Positions 16,284 to 24,454 of a stretch of DNA of 64,000 nt are shown piece by piece. The notes below the pieces were generated by a model. It was not told the origin of the DNA. It made no database searches and worked only from the letters and a program-made list of their open reading frames with translations. Positions within the stretch are counted from its first letter, which is position 1; each line of letters begins with the position of its first letter. Both the position numbers and the translations under genes were made by a program. The DNA comes from Xanthomonas hortorum (GTDB taxonomy: Bacteria; Pseudomonadota; Gammaproteobacteria; Xanthomonadales; Xanthomonadaceae): assembly GCF_002940005.1 (NCBI RefSeq), contig NZ_MDEF01000017.1; one strand, given 5' to 3'.

Positions 16284-16931
16284 TCAACCGCCGTGCGTAC
16301 CCAGCGTGCGTGCGCCGGTCAGGATCATGCGCAGCATCTGCGAGATCTGCTCGACCAGTTCGGGATCTTTTTCCGGCGGCGAATCCATCGCCACTGCGCC
16401 CATCGCAAAGACCAGCCGGGTGATCGCCTTGGACACCAGTGCCGGTGCGTGCAGCTTGGCGTTGTCGGCGGCGGCTAGGCGGATCAGGTCCACGCGCAGC
16501 TCGTCTTCGAAATAGCTGAGCTCGCGCTCCACCGCCTGCTTGAACGCATCCGAGCCCACTGCACCTTCGCGCAGCAGCACGTGCAGCAATTTGTCGTCGG
16601 CGCGCAGCTGTTCCATGAACGCCTCGACCGAGACGCGGATGACGCTGCGGTCGGTGGAGGTGGCGCGTTGGCGGGCCTGGCCGATGATGGTGCGCAGCGA
16701 GCGCCCGGCCAGATCGATCAAGGCAACGGCGAGCTCGTCCATGTCGCGGAACTGGCGATAGAAGCTGTTGGGCGCGATGCCGGCTTCGCGTGCCACCTCG
16801 CGTAGGCTCAGCGTGGACAGGCTGCGGTGCGGGCCGATCAGCGACAGCGCTGCGGCGATCAGATCCTCGCGTGAAATCGCCGGCTTGCGTGACGGCGGCG
16901 CGTCGTGGGAAGGCAGGGCGATGGAAGTCAT
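16284..16931 (-). CDS. TetR-family repressor of unsaturated fatty acid genes (DesT/FabR-like)
   Basis: A 215-residue TetR regulator. After a short tail, residues 17-75 form the helix-turn-helix (ISREDLIAAALSLIG, LSLREVAREAGIAPNSFYRQ). The C-terminal ligand domain contains FMEQLRADDKLLHVLLREGA and ELSYFEDELRVDLIRL, as in FabR of E. coli and DesT of Pseudomonas. It is divergent from a ferredoxin reductase-desaturase operon, the arrangement of P. aeruginosa desT-desCB. There DesT senses the saturated/unsaturated acyl-CoA ratio and represses the desaturase. A FabR/DesT-like palindrome lies between the genes (16978-16991). I infer the same control, including autoregulation. Confidence 0.87.
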   Translation of the reverse strand: MTSIALPSHDAPPSRKPAISREDLIAAALSLIGPHRSLSTLSLREVAREAGIAPNSFYRQFRDMDELAVALIDLAGRSLRTIIGQARQRATSTDRSVIRVSVEAFMEQLRADDKLLHVLLREGAVGSDAFKQAVERELSYFEDELRVDLIRLAAADNAKLHAPALVSKAITRLVFAMGAVAMDSPPEKDPELVEQISQMLRMILTGARTLGTHGG

Positions 16932-16977
16932 GAGGCTGCGGCCGGTCGTGGGGATGAATCATAGCCCCTTCGGCCGA

Positions 16978-16991
16978 TATACAACTGTATA
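16978..16991. promoter_or_regulatory. Probable FabR/DesT-type operator
   Basis: Perfect inverted repeat TATACA-AC-TGTATA. Its core TACA-NN-TGTA matches the core of the known FabR site (consensus centre TACAxxTGT). It lies between the divergent repressor and reductase genes and overlaps the -35 of the inferred reductase promoter. Confidence 0.7.
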
Positions 16992-17017
16992 CACGTCTGT
17001 GCATGCATGCGTATAGT
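16988..17017 (+). promoter_or_regulatory. Inferred promoter of the reductase-desaturase operon
   Basis: TATACA at 16988-16993 (four of six to TTGACA) is 18 bases from TATAGT at 17012-17017. Transcription would start near 17024, next to the ATG at 17025, suggesting a leaderless or near-leaderless mRNA. The position relative to the palindrome explains repression. Confidence 0.5.
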
Positions 17018-17024
17018 GCAATCC

Positions 17025-18101
17025 ATGAACCTGGCATCTGACCCCAAGTCCAAGTCCCCGTTGCCGACGCGCCTAGCGCGCCGGCTGGTGTCGCCGCAGT
17101 TGTTCGACTTCTGGGCAACCCGGCTCAACCCTTTGTGGACCCTGGAGCGGCCGATGGCCCGCCTGGTCGCGCGCACCGCGGCCAGCCGTGATGCGCTGAC
17201 CCTGGTGCTGCAGCCCAACGGCCACTGGCAGGGCCTGCAGGCCGGCCAGCACGTGAGCCTGGGCGTGGAGATCGACGGCCGCCGCCTGCTGCGCAGCTAC
17301 AGCCCGACCGTGCTGGCCGATGGCCGCCTGGCGATCACCGTCAAGGCGATCGAGGGCGGTCTGGTGAGTCGCTACCTGGCAACCGATGCGGCCATCGGCA
17401 CGGTGGTGTCGCTTGATCCGGCTTTCGGCGACATGCTGCTGCCGACCACGCCCACGCCGCTATTGCTGCTGGCCGCCGGCTCCGGCATCACCCCGATGCG
17501 CGCGCTGCTGCAGGCCGCCGCGCAGGCGGGCATGCCGATGGATGTGGACCTGCTGTACTGGGTGCGCCAGCGCGACGAAGCCTGTTTTGTCGAAGAATTC
17601 GAAGCGCTGGCGGCTGCGCATCCGCGCTTTCGCGTGCGTTTGCTGACCACCCGCGAAGGCGAAGCGCCGGCTGCGCGCGTGGATACCTATCCGTTGGAGC
17701 AGATCGCCGATCTTTCCAACCGTCACGTCATGGTCTGCGGCCCGGGCGGTTTTGTGCAGGCAGCGCGCGAGCGTTTGCAGGGGCGCGTGGCCGCGTTTCA
17801 GGCCGAAGCCTTCAGCGTCCCGACGCTGGACGATGGCGAGGCCGGTCAGGTGCAGGTGCAGCTGTCACGCAGCGGCCGTACGCTCACCCTGCCGCGCGGC
17901 CAGTCGCTGCTGGAAGGGCTGGAAGCGCAAGGCCTGCGGCCGAAACACGGCTGCCGCATGGGCATCTGCAACAGCTGCGCCTGTGCGCGCCAGGCCGGCA
18001 CCACGCGCCACCTGTTGACCGGTGAGCGCAGCAATGAACCCACCGCACAGGTGCGCCTGTGCATCAGTGCCCCGAGCACTGACCTGATCCTGGATCTGTA
18101 A
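17025..18101 (+). CDS. Ferredoxin reductase / electron donor for desaturase (DesC-like)
   Basis: A 358-residue flavo-iron-sulfur protein. The FAD-binding ferredoxin-reductase domain has LLRSYSPTV (about residue 91, RxYS) and VKAIEGGLVSRYL. The NAD(P) domain begins LLAAGSGITPMRALL and ends VMVCGPGGFVQAAR. A C-terminal plant-type 2Fe-2S domain has KHGCRMGICNSCACAR and a final Cys in VRLCISAP. It passes electrons from NAD(P)H to the membrane desaturase encoded nine bases downstream, as in Pseudomonas DesC-DesB. I start at 17025 (MNLASDPK); the upstream ATG at 17007 overlaps the inferred -10. No Shine-Dalgarno is visible. Confidence 0.9.
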   Translation: MNLASDPKSKSPLPTRLARRLVSPQLFDFWATRLNPLWTLERPMARLVARTAASRDALTLVLQPNGHWQGLQAGQHVSLGVEIDGRRLLRSYSPTVLADGRLAITVKAIEGGLVSRYLATDAAIGTVVSLDPAFGDMLLPTTPTPLLLLAAGSGITPMRALLQAAAQAGMPMDVDLLYWVRQRDEACFVEEFEALAAAHPRFRVRLLTTREGEAPAARVDTYPLEQIADLSNRHVMVCGPGGFVQAARERLQGRVAAFQAEAFSVPTLDDGEAGQVQVQLSRSGRTLTLPRGQSLLEGLEAQGLRPKHGCRMGICNSCACARQAGTTRHLLTGERSNEPTAQVRLCISAPSTDLILDL

Positions 18102-18110
18102 GGAATCTTC

Positions 18111-19235
18111 ATGAGCCGAGTCCATAACCGTTCCCTGTCCGCTGCCGAACTGCAGTCGTTTGGCGACGAACTCGATGCCATCCGCGCCCGCGTGCAGGCC
18201 CAGGTCGGCGCCGCCGATGCGTGCTACATCCGCCGCATCGTGGCGGCGGTGCGCTGGACCGGTGTGGCCGGTCGCGCGCTGCTGTTTCTGGGCGCGTTCG
18301 TGCATAGCGTGCTGATTCCGGCGTGGATTGCCGGCGTGGTGCTGCTCACCCTGTCCAAGATCCTAGAGAACATGGAGCTGGGCCATAACGTCATGCACGG
18401 CCAGTACGACTGGATGGGCGACCCGCAGCTCAACGGCAACATCTACGAGTGGGACATCGTTGCCACCGGCGACAACTGGCGCAAGACGCACAACTTCAAG
18501 CACCACACCTACACCAACGTGCGCGGCATGGACGACGACATCGGCTACGGCCTGCTGCGCATCTTCCCCGAGCAGCGCTGGCGCCCGTTCTACCTGCTGC
18601 AGCCGTTCGTGGCGGTGTTCTTTGCGCTGTTGTTCGAATGGGGCGTGGCGATCCAGGACCTGCGTCTGGGCCGCTGGTTTGCCGGCAAGATGAAAGCCGC
18701 AGAGCTGCGCGCTTCGTTTCTTCCGGTGGGCCGCAAGATGGGCCGCCAGATGCTCAAGGATTACATCGTGTTCCCGCTGCTGGCCGGCCCGTTCTTCCTG
18801 ACCGTGCTGCTGGGCAATCTCGCCGCCAACGTGCTGCGCAGCATCTGGACCTTCGTGATCATCTTCTGCGGCCACTTCACCGCCGATGCGGAAGTGTTCC
18901 CGAAGGAATCGATCCGCAACGAGTCGCGCGGCCATTGGTATCTGCGTCAGCTGCGTGGCTCGTCGAATCTGACCGGCGGCAAGCTGATGAACGTGCTGTC
19001 GGGCAATCTTAGCCATCAGATCGAGCATCACTTCTTCCCGGACCTGCCGGCCAATCGCTATGCGCAGATTGCCGTGGAAGTGAAGCAGATCTGTGCGCGC
19101 TACGGCCAGCACTACAACACCGGTTCGCTGCCGCGTCAGTTCGGCCAGGTGATGTGGCGGATTGTGCGCCACGCTTTCCCGAGCCGGCCCAAGCCGGTGC
19201 GCCGCCAACGCGAAGGCGCCTTGCAAAGCGCCTGA
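18111..19235 (+). CDS. Membrane acyl desaturase (DesB-like)
   Basis: A 374-residue di-iron fatty acid desaturase. All three histidine boxes are present: HNVMH (92-96), HNFKHH (127-132) and HQIEHH (302-307). Two hydrophobic blocks lie at about 55-83 and 190-270. The enzyme introduces a double bond into saturated acyl chains in the inner membrane, adjusting fluidity. AAGGAATCTTC precedes the ATG nine bases after the reductase stop, so the two form an operon under the divergent TetR repressor. A strong terminator follows. Regioselectivity (delta-9 likely, by similarity to DesB) is inferred. Confidence 0.92.
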   Translation: MSRVHNRSLSAAELQSFGDELDAIRARVQAQVGAADACYIRRIVAAVRWTGVAGRALLFLGAFVHSVLIPAWIAGVVLLTLSKILENMELGHNVMHGQYDWMGDPQLNGNIYEWDIVATGDNWRKTHNFKHHTYTNVRGMDDDIGYGLLRIFPEQRWRPFYLLQPFVAVFFALLFEWGVAIQDLRLGRWFAGKMKAAELRASFLPVGRKMGRQMLKDYIVFPLLAGPFFLTVLLGNLAANVLRSIWTFVIIFCGHFTADAEVFPKESIRNESRGHWYLRQLRGSSNLTGGKLMNVLSGNLSHQIEHHFFPDLPANRYAQIAVEVKQICARYGQHYNTGSLPRQFGQVMWRIVRHAFPSRPKPVRRQREGALQSA

Positions 19236-19263
19236 TCAGGCAAAGCGCCTGATCAACGTGATC

Positions 19264-19293
19264 AAAAAGGGTCGCCATCGGCGGCCCTTTTTG
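19264..19293 (+). terminator. Rho-independent terminator of the desaturase operon
   Basis: AAAAAGGGTCGCC, loop ATC, GGCGGCCCTTTTTG: a GC stem with T-run, 28 bases after the desaturase stop. The A-run makes it partly bidirectional. Confidence 0.88.
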
Positions 19294-19486
19294 TTGGGTC
19301 AGCGAAGTGGCCGCCATACGACGTCGCGCATCGTCGCGCTGGCGCGGTCGGTGCCTTGCGACAGCGGTGAACCCATCCGCTGCGATTCGAGCCTGCCGTT
19401 CGCGCATACCGGCAACCGCTGAGCCTGGTTGGTTGACGGCGCGCAGTGCCGGCTCAGGTCAGGGTGTGGCGGCGCACCGCCCCCGG

Positions 19487-21049
19487 TCAGTGTGCGGCGC
19501 CGCGCATCAGCGCGTGATACGCGATGAAACCGGTGGCCGGCAGCGCGCGCGAGAACAGCCAGCCCTGCGCCAGATCCACGCCATGCGCGCGCAGATAGTC
19601 CAGCTGCTCCTGGCGCTCCACGCCTTCGGCGATGGTGCGCAACTTCAGCGTCTTGGCCATGTCGATGATGTGCGAGGTCACCGCACTGGTAGCCGAGTGG
19701 GTGCCAATGGTGTCCACGAACGACTTGTCGATCTTCAATGCATCCAGCGGCAGCCCTTGCAGGTACTGCAGGCTCGAGTAGCCGGTGCCGAAGTCGTCGA
19801 TCGACACCGTGTGGCCGGCGCCGCGCAGGTGGGTGATGGTGGCGCGTGCCGCATCGATATCCATCAGGCTGCGCTCGGTGGCCTCCACCCACAGCTGCCC
19901 GCTGTCCACGCCGGTGCCGCGCAGTGCTTGCGCCAGCACGGTCTGCACGCGGCCGCTCTTGATGTCGCCGGCCGAGACGTTGATGGCCACATGCAGGGAC
20001 GGAATCGCCGCCAGGGTCGGGCCGAGTTCGCGGATGACTTCGGCCACCACCATGTCGGTGATCGGCAGGATCAGACCGCTCTCTTCGGCCAGCGGAATGA
20101 AGGCATCGGGCGGGATCAGCACGCCATCGGATTGCTGCCAGCGCACCAGCGCCTCGGCACCGACGCAGGCGCCGCTATCGAGCGCGATGATCGGCTGGTA
20201 GTGCACGATGAATTCGCCGCGCTGCACGGCGCTTTCCAGCCGTGCCAAGGGCGACAGCCGCCGCCGTGAAACCCAGATCACCAGGCTGACCAATAGCAGC
20301 GCCAATGCGATGCCGACCGGCACCGTCTGCAGGCGTGCCGCTGCCAGCGGGCCACGCAGGTAAGCGGCCGGTTCGGTTACCACCGCAGCCCAGTCGCCAC
20401 GGCGGTCGCGGCCGGACAAGACCTGCGGCTGCGTTGCGTCTGCGCTGGATGTATCGGGCGACGGTTCGATCAACAATTGCTCGGCGGCGATATCGGTACT
20501 GCTCAGGATCTGCCCGGTCGGGGTGCCGATCGCCAGTTGCAGGCCGGGTGGGATATTGATGTCGGTGAGCGTGGCCGGATTGATCAACACGTTGTAGTCG
20601 TCCAGCTGCAGCGCCATCAGCGGGTGCTGCGGATTGGCCAGCGGACGCAGGCGGGTGGTCACCGCAATGCCGCGCTTGACCACGAAATCCGGGGTGGACT
20701 GTGGAATGGCCTCTGGCAACGGCCCCCACGAGGTGCAGCGCAAACGGCGCTGCTGAAAATGCCCCAGCTCCACGATGTAATGACTGGTCAGCACCAATGC
20801 GCGCATCTGCGCCAGATGCTCAGGAGAACAGCGCGGCAACTGCGAGCCAGCCATGTTCACCAGCGCGCCGTGCGCTTCGTCGAAGGCGGCTTCGGTGCGC
20901 CGGATCGATAACGCCGCCAGCTGGCTGAGCCTGCTCTGCTCGCGATCCAGCGCCAGCCGCCACGCCAGGTAATAGGACAGGCTGATCGGAAGGGTTGCGC
21001 ACAGCACCACCAGCAACACGGTCACACTGATGATGCGTTGTCGCTTCAC
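19487..21049 (-). CDS. CSS-motif EAL-domain cyclic-di-GMP phosphodiesterase
   Basis: A 520-residue membrane phosphodiesterase. TM1 is about 8-30 and TM2 about 243-262. The periplasmic domain between them has Cys74 (PRCSPEH) and Cys105 (RLRCTSWG), the paired cysteines of the CSS sensor domain; in E. coli Pde proteins their disulfide state controls activity. The cytoplasmic EAL domain keeps the catalytic set: GAEALVRW, AINVSAGD, VEATERSL, IDDFGTGYSS, KIDKSFVD and AEGVERQ. It should hydrolyse c-di-GMP to pGpG and so favour motility over biofilm. There is no GGDEF domain. It stands alone. Confidence 0.92.
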   Translation of the reverse strand: MKRQRIISVTVLLVVLCATLPISLSYYLAWRLALDREQSRLSQLAALSIRRTEAAFDEAHGALVNMAGSQLPRCSPEHLAQMRALVLTSHYIVELGHFQQRRLRCTSWGPLPEAIPQSTPDFVVKRGIAVTTRLRPLANPQHPLMALQLDDYNVLINPATLTDINIPPGLQLAIGTPTGQILSSTDIAAEQLLIEPSPDTSSADATQPQVLSGRDRRGDWAAVVTEPAAYLRGPLAAARLQTVPVGIALALLLVSLVIWVSRRRLSPLARLESAVQRGEFIVHYQPIIALDSGACVGAEALVRWQQSDGVLIPPDAFIPLAEESGLILPITDMVVAEVIRELGPTLAAIPSLHVAINVSAGDIKSGRVQTVLAQALRGTGVDSGQLWVEATERSLMDIDAARATITHLRGAGHTVSIDDFGTGYSSLQYLQGLPLDALKIDKSFVDTIGTHSATSAVTSHIIDMAKTLKLRTIAEGVERQEQLDYLRAHGVDLAQGWLFSRALPATGFIAYHALMRGAAH

Positions 21050-21433
21050 CTCATCCCCCGCATCTGCATGGCGGCCAGCTCACGCAGTGCACCCTGGACA
21101 GTGCGCGGCAAATGCGCATTGCCGAGCAACCGGCACAGCGAAGTCGCCGCGCGCACGGAGGCCCGATGCACGCATGGTGACGACAGGAGACATGGACTGA
21201 TGAGGCTGCACGTCGCGAATGTACGACACGCGCGTGCATTGCGCGCGTCCTCGGAGCGAAGCGGATGTGATTTTCTGCCGACGCGCATGCACCGCAGAGT
21301 GGCAAGCGGGCTTGTCAATAGGTTCACACGCCTGCACGCGATGGCGCGCTAGGGTCGAAAGGTCTGCCCTCCCGTCTGGGAGCAGCGGGACAATCCGGTC
21401 CCACGCAAGACGCTTTCCGAAGAGGAATCACTC
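21050..21433. other. Gene-free interval with two leader hairpins
   Basis: No gene seen. Just before the small gene at 21434 are two successive hairpins: CTCCC-gtct-GGGAG (21369-21382) and GGGAC-aatccg-GTCCC (21387-21402). They may structure the 5' leader of that gene. Confidence 0.5.
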
Positions 21434-21610
21434 ATGACAACCCAGAAAGAACGTGTCGGCGGCACCGATGCCGTGCCGATCTTCAAGATGCAGGAAACCA
21501 CGCGCGACGGCGAACTGACCAAGTACGTGGTCGGCGACACCGGCGTGGCCTTCGACAGCCTGGAAGGTGCGCAGGCTGCGGCCAAGGATCTGAGCACACT
21601 CAACGGTTGA
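21434..21610 (+). CDS. Small conserved-looking hypothetical protein (58 aa)
   Basis: A 58-residue protein read from the sequence: starts MTTQKERVGGTDAVPIFKMQ, continues with a polar stretch ending YVVGDTGVAFDSLEGAQAAA, and ends KDLSTLNG. AAGAGGAATCACTC gives a good ribosome-binding site. Codon use is clearly coding (G/C at third positions). It is short, soluble and mixed in charge; the DSLEGAQAAAKDL part suggests a small beta-strand plus helix fold. Similar small proteins occur in Xanthomonas, but I cannot name a function. It has two hairpins in its leader and is followed by a repeat element. Confidence 0.75.
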   Translation: MTTQKERVGGTDAVPIFKMQETTRDGELTKYVVGDTGVAFDSLEGAQAAAKDLSTLNG

Positions 21611-22051
21611 GTGCGTGCTTTAGATCCGAGGTAGTTGGTCGAGTGCGGGGTAGGTGAGGGCGCGGTGCCCTCGCCGCTCGCGGGACACGCCGTGAATCCG
21701 TCCGTGGAGGCTCGGTGGCGGCATCCATGCCGCCACACGGTCCCGCAATCGGCGANGATCAAACGCGCCGTTATCCAAATAACGCGCGACATGCCTTGCT
21801 TGCAACCATGCACACCGACCATTTCGACTGGTCCTTGCCCGCTCACCGTCGCGGGACCTTACGCGGCATGGATGCCGCGTAAGAGCCTACACGGACGTAC
21901 TTGCTGCGTGTCCCGCGATGGTGGGCAGCCAAGGGCCCTGCAGCCAAACCGTAGATCACCCGCTCTACAACTGGCAGAAACTTGGCTAGTCGTAAGGTGG
22001 AGTGCCCTCTGGGCGGTTGTGGGTTGCTTTATTGAAACCCCCAAGCCCTGA
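21611..22051. other. Gene-free interval with repeat element
   Basis: Nothing coding is supported; most of it is the second copy of the palindromic intergenic element. One base near 21757 is undetermined (n). Confidence 0.65.
21650..21980 (+). repeat. Composite palindromic intergenic element, copy 2
   Basis: Homologous to 15914-16205. The 13-base outer arms are exact inverted repeats: TCGCGGGACACGC (21678-21690) and GCGTGTCCCGCGA (21906-21918). An inner palindrome TTACGCGGCAT / ATGCCGCGTAA is at 21859-21882. This copy has an extra palindrome, GTGGCGGCAT / ATGCCGCCAC (21716-21737 region). Contains the undetermined base. Confidence 0.82.
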
Positions 22052-22561
22052 TCAGGAGAGCGGCTGCTCGGTCAGCCGCCCGGTATGCGGGGTGTGGATC
22101 AGCGGCGCCAGATCGAAGCCCTGCTCGCGCGCATGCGCCAGATACGCCTGGGTGATGTTCTCGTCCAGTTGTGGGAGGCGTGCCAGCAGCCACAGATACT
22201 TGCGGTCGGGGCCACCGACCAGCGCGGCGGTGTAGTCCGCATCGATGCGCATCACCCAGTAATCGCCTTTGGTGAAGGGAATCCAGCGCAGGCCTTCGGG
22301 CAGGAACGTGACCTCCAGACGCGCGTTGCTATCGTCGATGGCGCGCGCCTCACCGACTGCTTCTTCCAGCTCGCCTTCGGCAGTCAGGCAGCGGTTTTGC
22401 ACACGCACCGTGCCATCGTCCTGCAGCGAATAGTGTGCCGACACATCGGTGCAATCGGCATCCTCGAAGCGGATCGGTAGCCGCGCGATCTCGTACCAGG
22501 TGCCCAGATAACGATTCAGATCAAGCGACGGGACGGTGAGGAGTTCGGGAAGTCGGCTCAT
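22052..22561 (-). CDS. blc: Lipocalin (Blc-like)
   Basis: A 169-residue lipocalin. The signature NRYLGTWYEIARLPIRFE (GxW motif) opens the barrel at about residue 17. It is followed by CTDVSAHYSLQDDGTVRVQN, KGDYWVMRIDADYTAALVGG and KYLWLLARLP, as in bacterial Blc and plant temperature-induced lipocalins, which bind lysophospholipids. The start at 22561 (MSRLPELL) gives no signal peptide, and a longer frame to 22618 also lacks a lipobox. Unlike E. coli Blc it therefore appears not to be an outer-membrane lipoprotein, unless the true start differs. It is a single gene between the repeat element and comM. Confidence 0.85.
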   Translation of the reverse strand: MSRLPELLTVPSLDLNRYLGTWYEIARLPIRFEDADCTDVSAHYSLQDDGTVRVQNRCLTAEGELEEAVGEARAIDDSNARLEVTFLPEGLRWIPFTKGDYWVMRIDADYTAALVGGPDRKYLWLLARLPQLDENITQAYLAHAREQGFDLAPLIHTPHTGRLTEQPLS

Positions 22562-22650
22562 GGCGGCCTTTGCGTAGTGGAATGGCAGATGTTGTACGTG
22601 CATCGTCATGAAATGCATGTTGGGATGCTGATGCCGCTGGAGCGCCGCTA

Positions 22651-24171
22651 TTAGGCTGCGCTTACCGTGCCCACCGCGCGATCCAGTTTGCGGTAGCCGA
22701 TCGCTTCGGTCAGATGACGCGTTGCAATGACCGCGCTGTCGTCGAGATCGGCGATGGTGCGTGCCACGCGCAGGATGCGATGCATCGAGCGCGCGGATAG
22801 CTGCAGGTGTTCGGTGGCGCGTTCCAGCAACAGCTGATCGTCATTTTGCAGGCGGCAGTGATGATCGGTTTGTGCCTGGTCCAGTTGTGCATTGGGCACG
22901 CCGGCACGTGCAAGTTGCCGCGCGCGCGCCGCGACCACGCGCGTGCGCACGCTGGCGCTGTCCTCGCCGACATTGCCGTTGCGCAGGGCCTGCGGTGGCA
23001 GGCGCGGGACTTCGACATGCAGATCGATCCGGTCCAGCAGCGGCCCGGAGATCCGGCTGCGATAACGGCCGATGGTGTCGCTGCTGCAACGGCAACGCCC
23101 GCTGCTATCGCCAGCCCACCCGCACGGACAGGGATTCATCGCAGCGACCAGTTGGAATCTTGCCGGGAAATCCACACTGCGCGCGGCGCGCGAGATGGTG
23201 ACCAGGCCCGATTCCAGCGGCTCGCGCAGCACTTCCAGCGTTTGGCGTTGCCATTCGGGCAACTCGTCCAGAAACAACACGCCGTTGTGGGCCAGCGAGA
23301 TCTCGCCGGGGCGTGGATGTGTGCCGCCGCCAACCAAGGCGACCGCGCTGGCGGTGTGGTGCGGAGCCCGATAGGGGCGTTGCCGCCAGCGCACAAGATC
23401 CAGTCCGCGACCGCTGATGGAGGTAATGGCAGCGGTTTCCAGCGCCTCGGCTTCGCTGGCTTCCGGCAGCAGGCCGGGCAGGCGCGAGGCGAGCAAGGTC
23501 TTGCCGCAGCCAGGGCTACCGACCAGCAATAAATGGTGACCGCCGGCTGCGGCAATTTCCAGTGCGCGGCGGGCATGCGGTTGGCCGCGCACGTCGGCCA
23601 TGTCGGGCAGGGCGCGTGCGCCGAGCGCTTGCACCGCCAGTTCGGCGGCGGGCGCCTTCTGGGTGCCATTGAGCGTGGCACAGACTTCCAGCAGCGTGCG
23701 CGCGGTGAAGGCTTCGACGTGGCCGGCGATGGCGGCCTCGGCACCGTTGGCCAGCGGCACGATCAGGCGGCGGCCGGCCTGCGCGGCTGCCAGCGCGGCG
23801 GGCAGTACGCCATCGACACCGCGCAACTCGCCGGTCAGGGCGAGCTCGCCGAGAAATTCGTACTCGGCCAAGGCCTGGCGGTCGATCTGCCCGCTGGCGG
23901 CCAGGATGCCGAGCGCGATCGGCAGGTCGAAGCGGCCGCCCTCCTTGGGTAAATCGGCCGGCGCCAGGTTGATGGTGATGCGCCGCGCGGGGAATTCGAA
24001 TTGTGCGCACAGCAGCGCCGCACGCACGCGTTCGCGCGATTCGCGCACCGCGGCCTCGGGCAGGCCCACGATCTGGGTGGAGGGAAGACCGCCGGAGAGA
24101 TGCACTTCCACCCGAACTTCAGGCGCGTGCACCCCCACGCGGGCACGGCTGTGCACCAGCGCCAGACTCAT
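22651..24171 (-). CDS. comM: YifB/ComM family Mg-chelatase-like AAA+ ATPase
   Basis: A 506-residue protein. It begins MSLALVHSRARVGVHAPEVR, with the N-terminal Lon-like domain (GLPSTQIVGLPEAAVRESRE, INLAPADLPKEGGRFDLPIA). The AAA+ core has Walker A LLVGSPGCGKTLLAS, Walker B GVLFLDELPEW, sensor NPCPCGWAG and arginine-finger region LLDRIDLHVEV. A C-terminal helical domain ends RKLDRAVG. ComM is a hexameric branch-migration helicase that extends integration of DNA taken up by natural transformation. It lies 16 bases downstream of ubiK on the same strand. No strong Shine-Dalgarno is seen before the ATG at 24171. Confidence 0.92.
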   Translation of the reverse strand: MSLALVHSRARVGVHAPEVRVEVHLSGGLPSTQIVGLPEAAVRESRERVRAALLCAQFEFPARRITINLAPADLPKEGGRFDLPIALGILAASGQIDRQALAEYEFLGELALTGELRGVDGVLPAALAAAQAGRRLIVPLANGAEAAIAGHVEAFTARTLLEVCATLNGTQKAPAAELAVQALGARALPDMADVRGQPHARRALEIAAAGGHHLLLVGSPGCGKTLLASRLPGLLPEASEAEALETAAITSISGRGLDLVRWRQRPYRAPHHTASAVALVGGGTHPRPGEISLAHNGVLFLDELPEWQRQTLEVLREPLESGLVTISRAARSVDFPARFQLVAAMNPCPCGWAGDSSGRCRCSSDTIGRYRSRISGPLLDRIDLHVEVPRLPPQALRNGNVGEDSASVRTRVVAARARQLARAGVPNAQLDQAQTDHHCRLQNDDQLLLERATEHLQLSARSMHRILRVARTIADLDDSAVIATRHLTEAIGYRKLDRAVGTVSAA

Positions 24172-24187
24172 GGTGGAGGGCCTTAGG

Positions 24188-24454
24188 TCAGGGGGTGGCA
24201 GGTGGCGCGGCGGGCGCGCGTGCTTCCAGTGCGGCGACGGCCTGTTCCAGGGCATCGAGTTTTTCGCGGGTGCGCAGCAACACCGCACGCTGCACGTCGA
24301 ACTCTTCGCGGGTGACCAGGTCCAGCTTGCCCAGGCCGGCCTGCAGTGCGCCCTTGAAGGTGCTCTGCAGTTCTTCGCGCGATTGGCGCAGGCCCGGCGG
24401 CACCAGGTCGCTGAGGCGGCGGGCAAGGTCGTCGAGCTGGTTGAAATCGATCAT
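24188..24454 (-). CDS. ubiK: Ubiquinone biosynthesis accessory factor UbiK
   Basis: An 88-residue protein (MIDFNQLDDLARRLSDLVPP) with the family pattern. An N-terminal amphipathic helix is followed by LQSTFKGALQAGLGKLDLVTREEFDVQ and a heptad-rich coiled coil (LLRTREKLDALEQAVAALEA) with an Ala/Pro tail. UbiK (YqiC, BMFP family) trimerises, binds lipid and helps the UbiJ-centred complex make ubiquinone under aerobic conditions. It precedes comM and is divergent from the P-II gene. The start at 24454 is fixed by the conserved MIDxxxLDDLA N-terminus. Confidence 0.9.
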   Translation of the reverse strand: MIDFNQLDDLARRLSDLVPPGLRQSREELQSTFKGALQAGLGKLDLVTREEFDVQRAVLLRTREKLDALEQAVAALEARAPAAPPATP

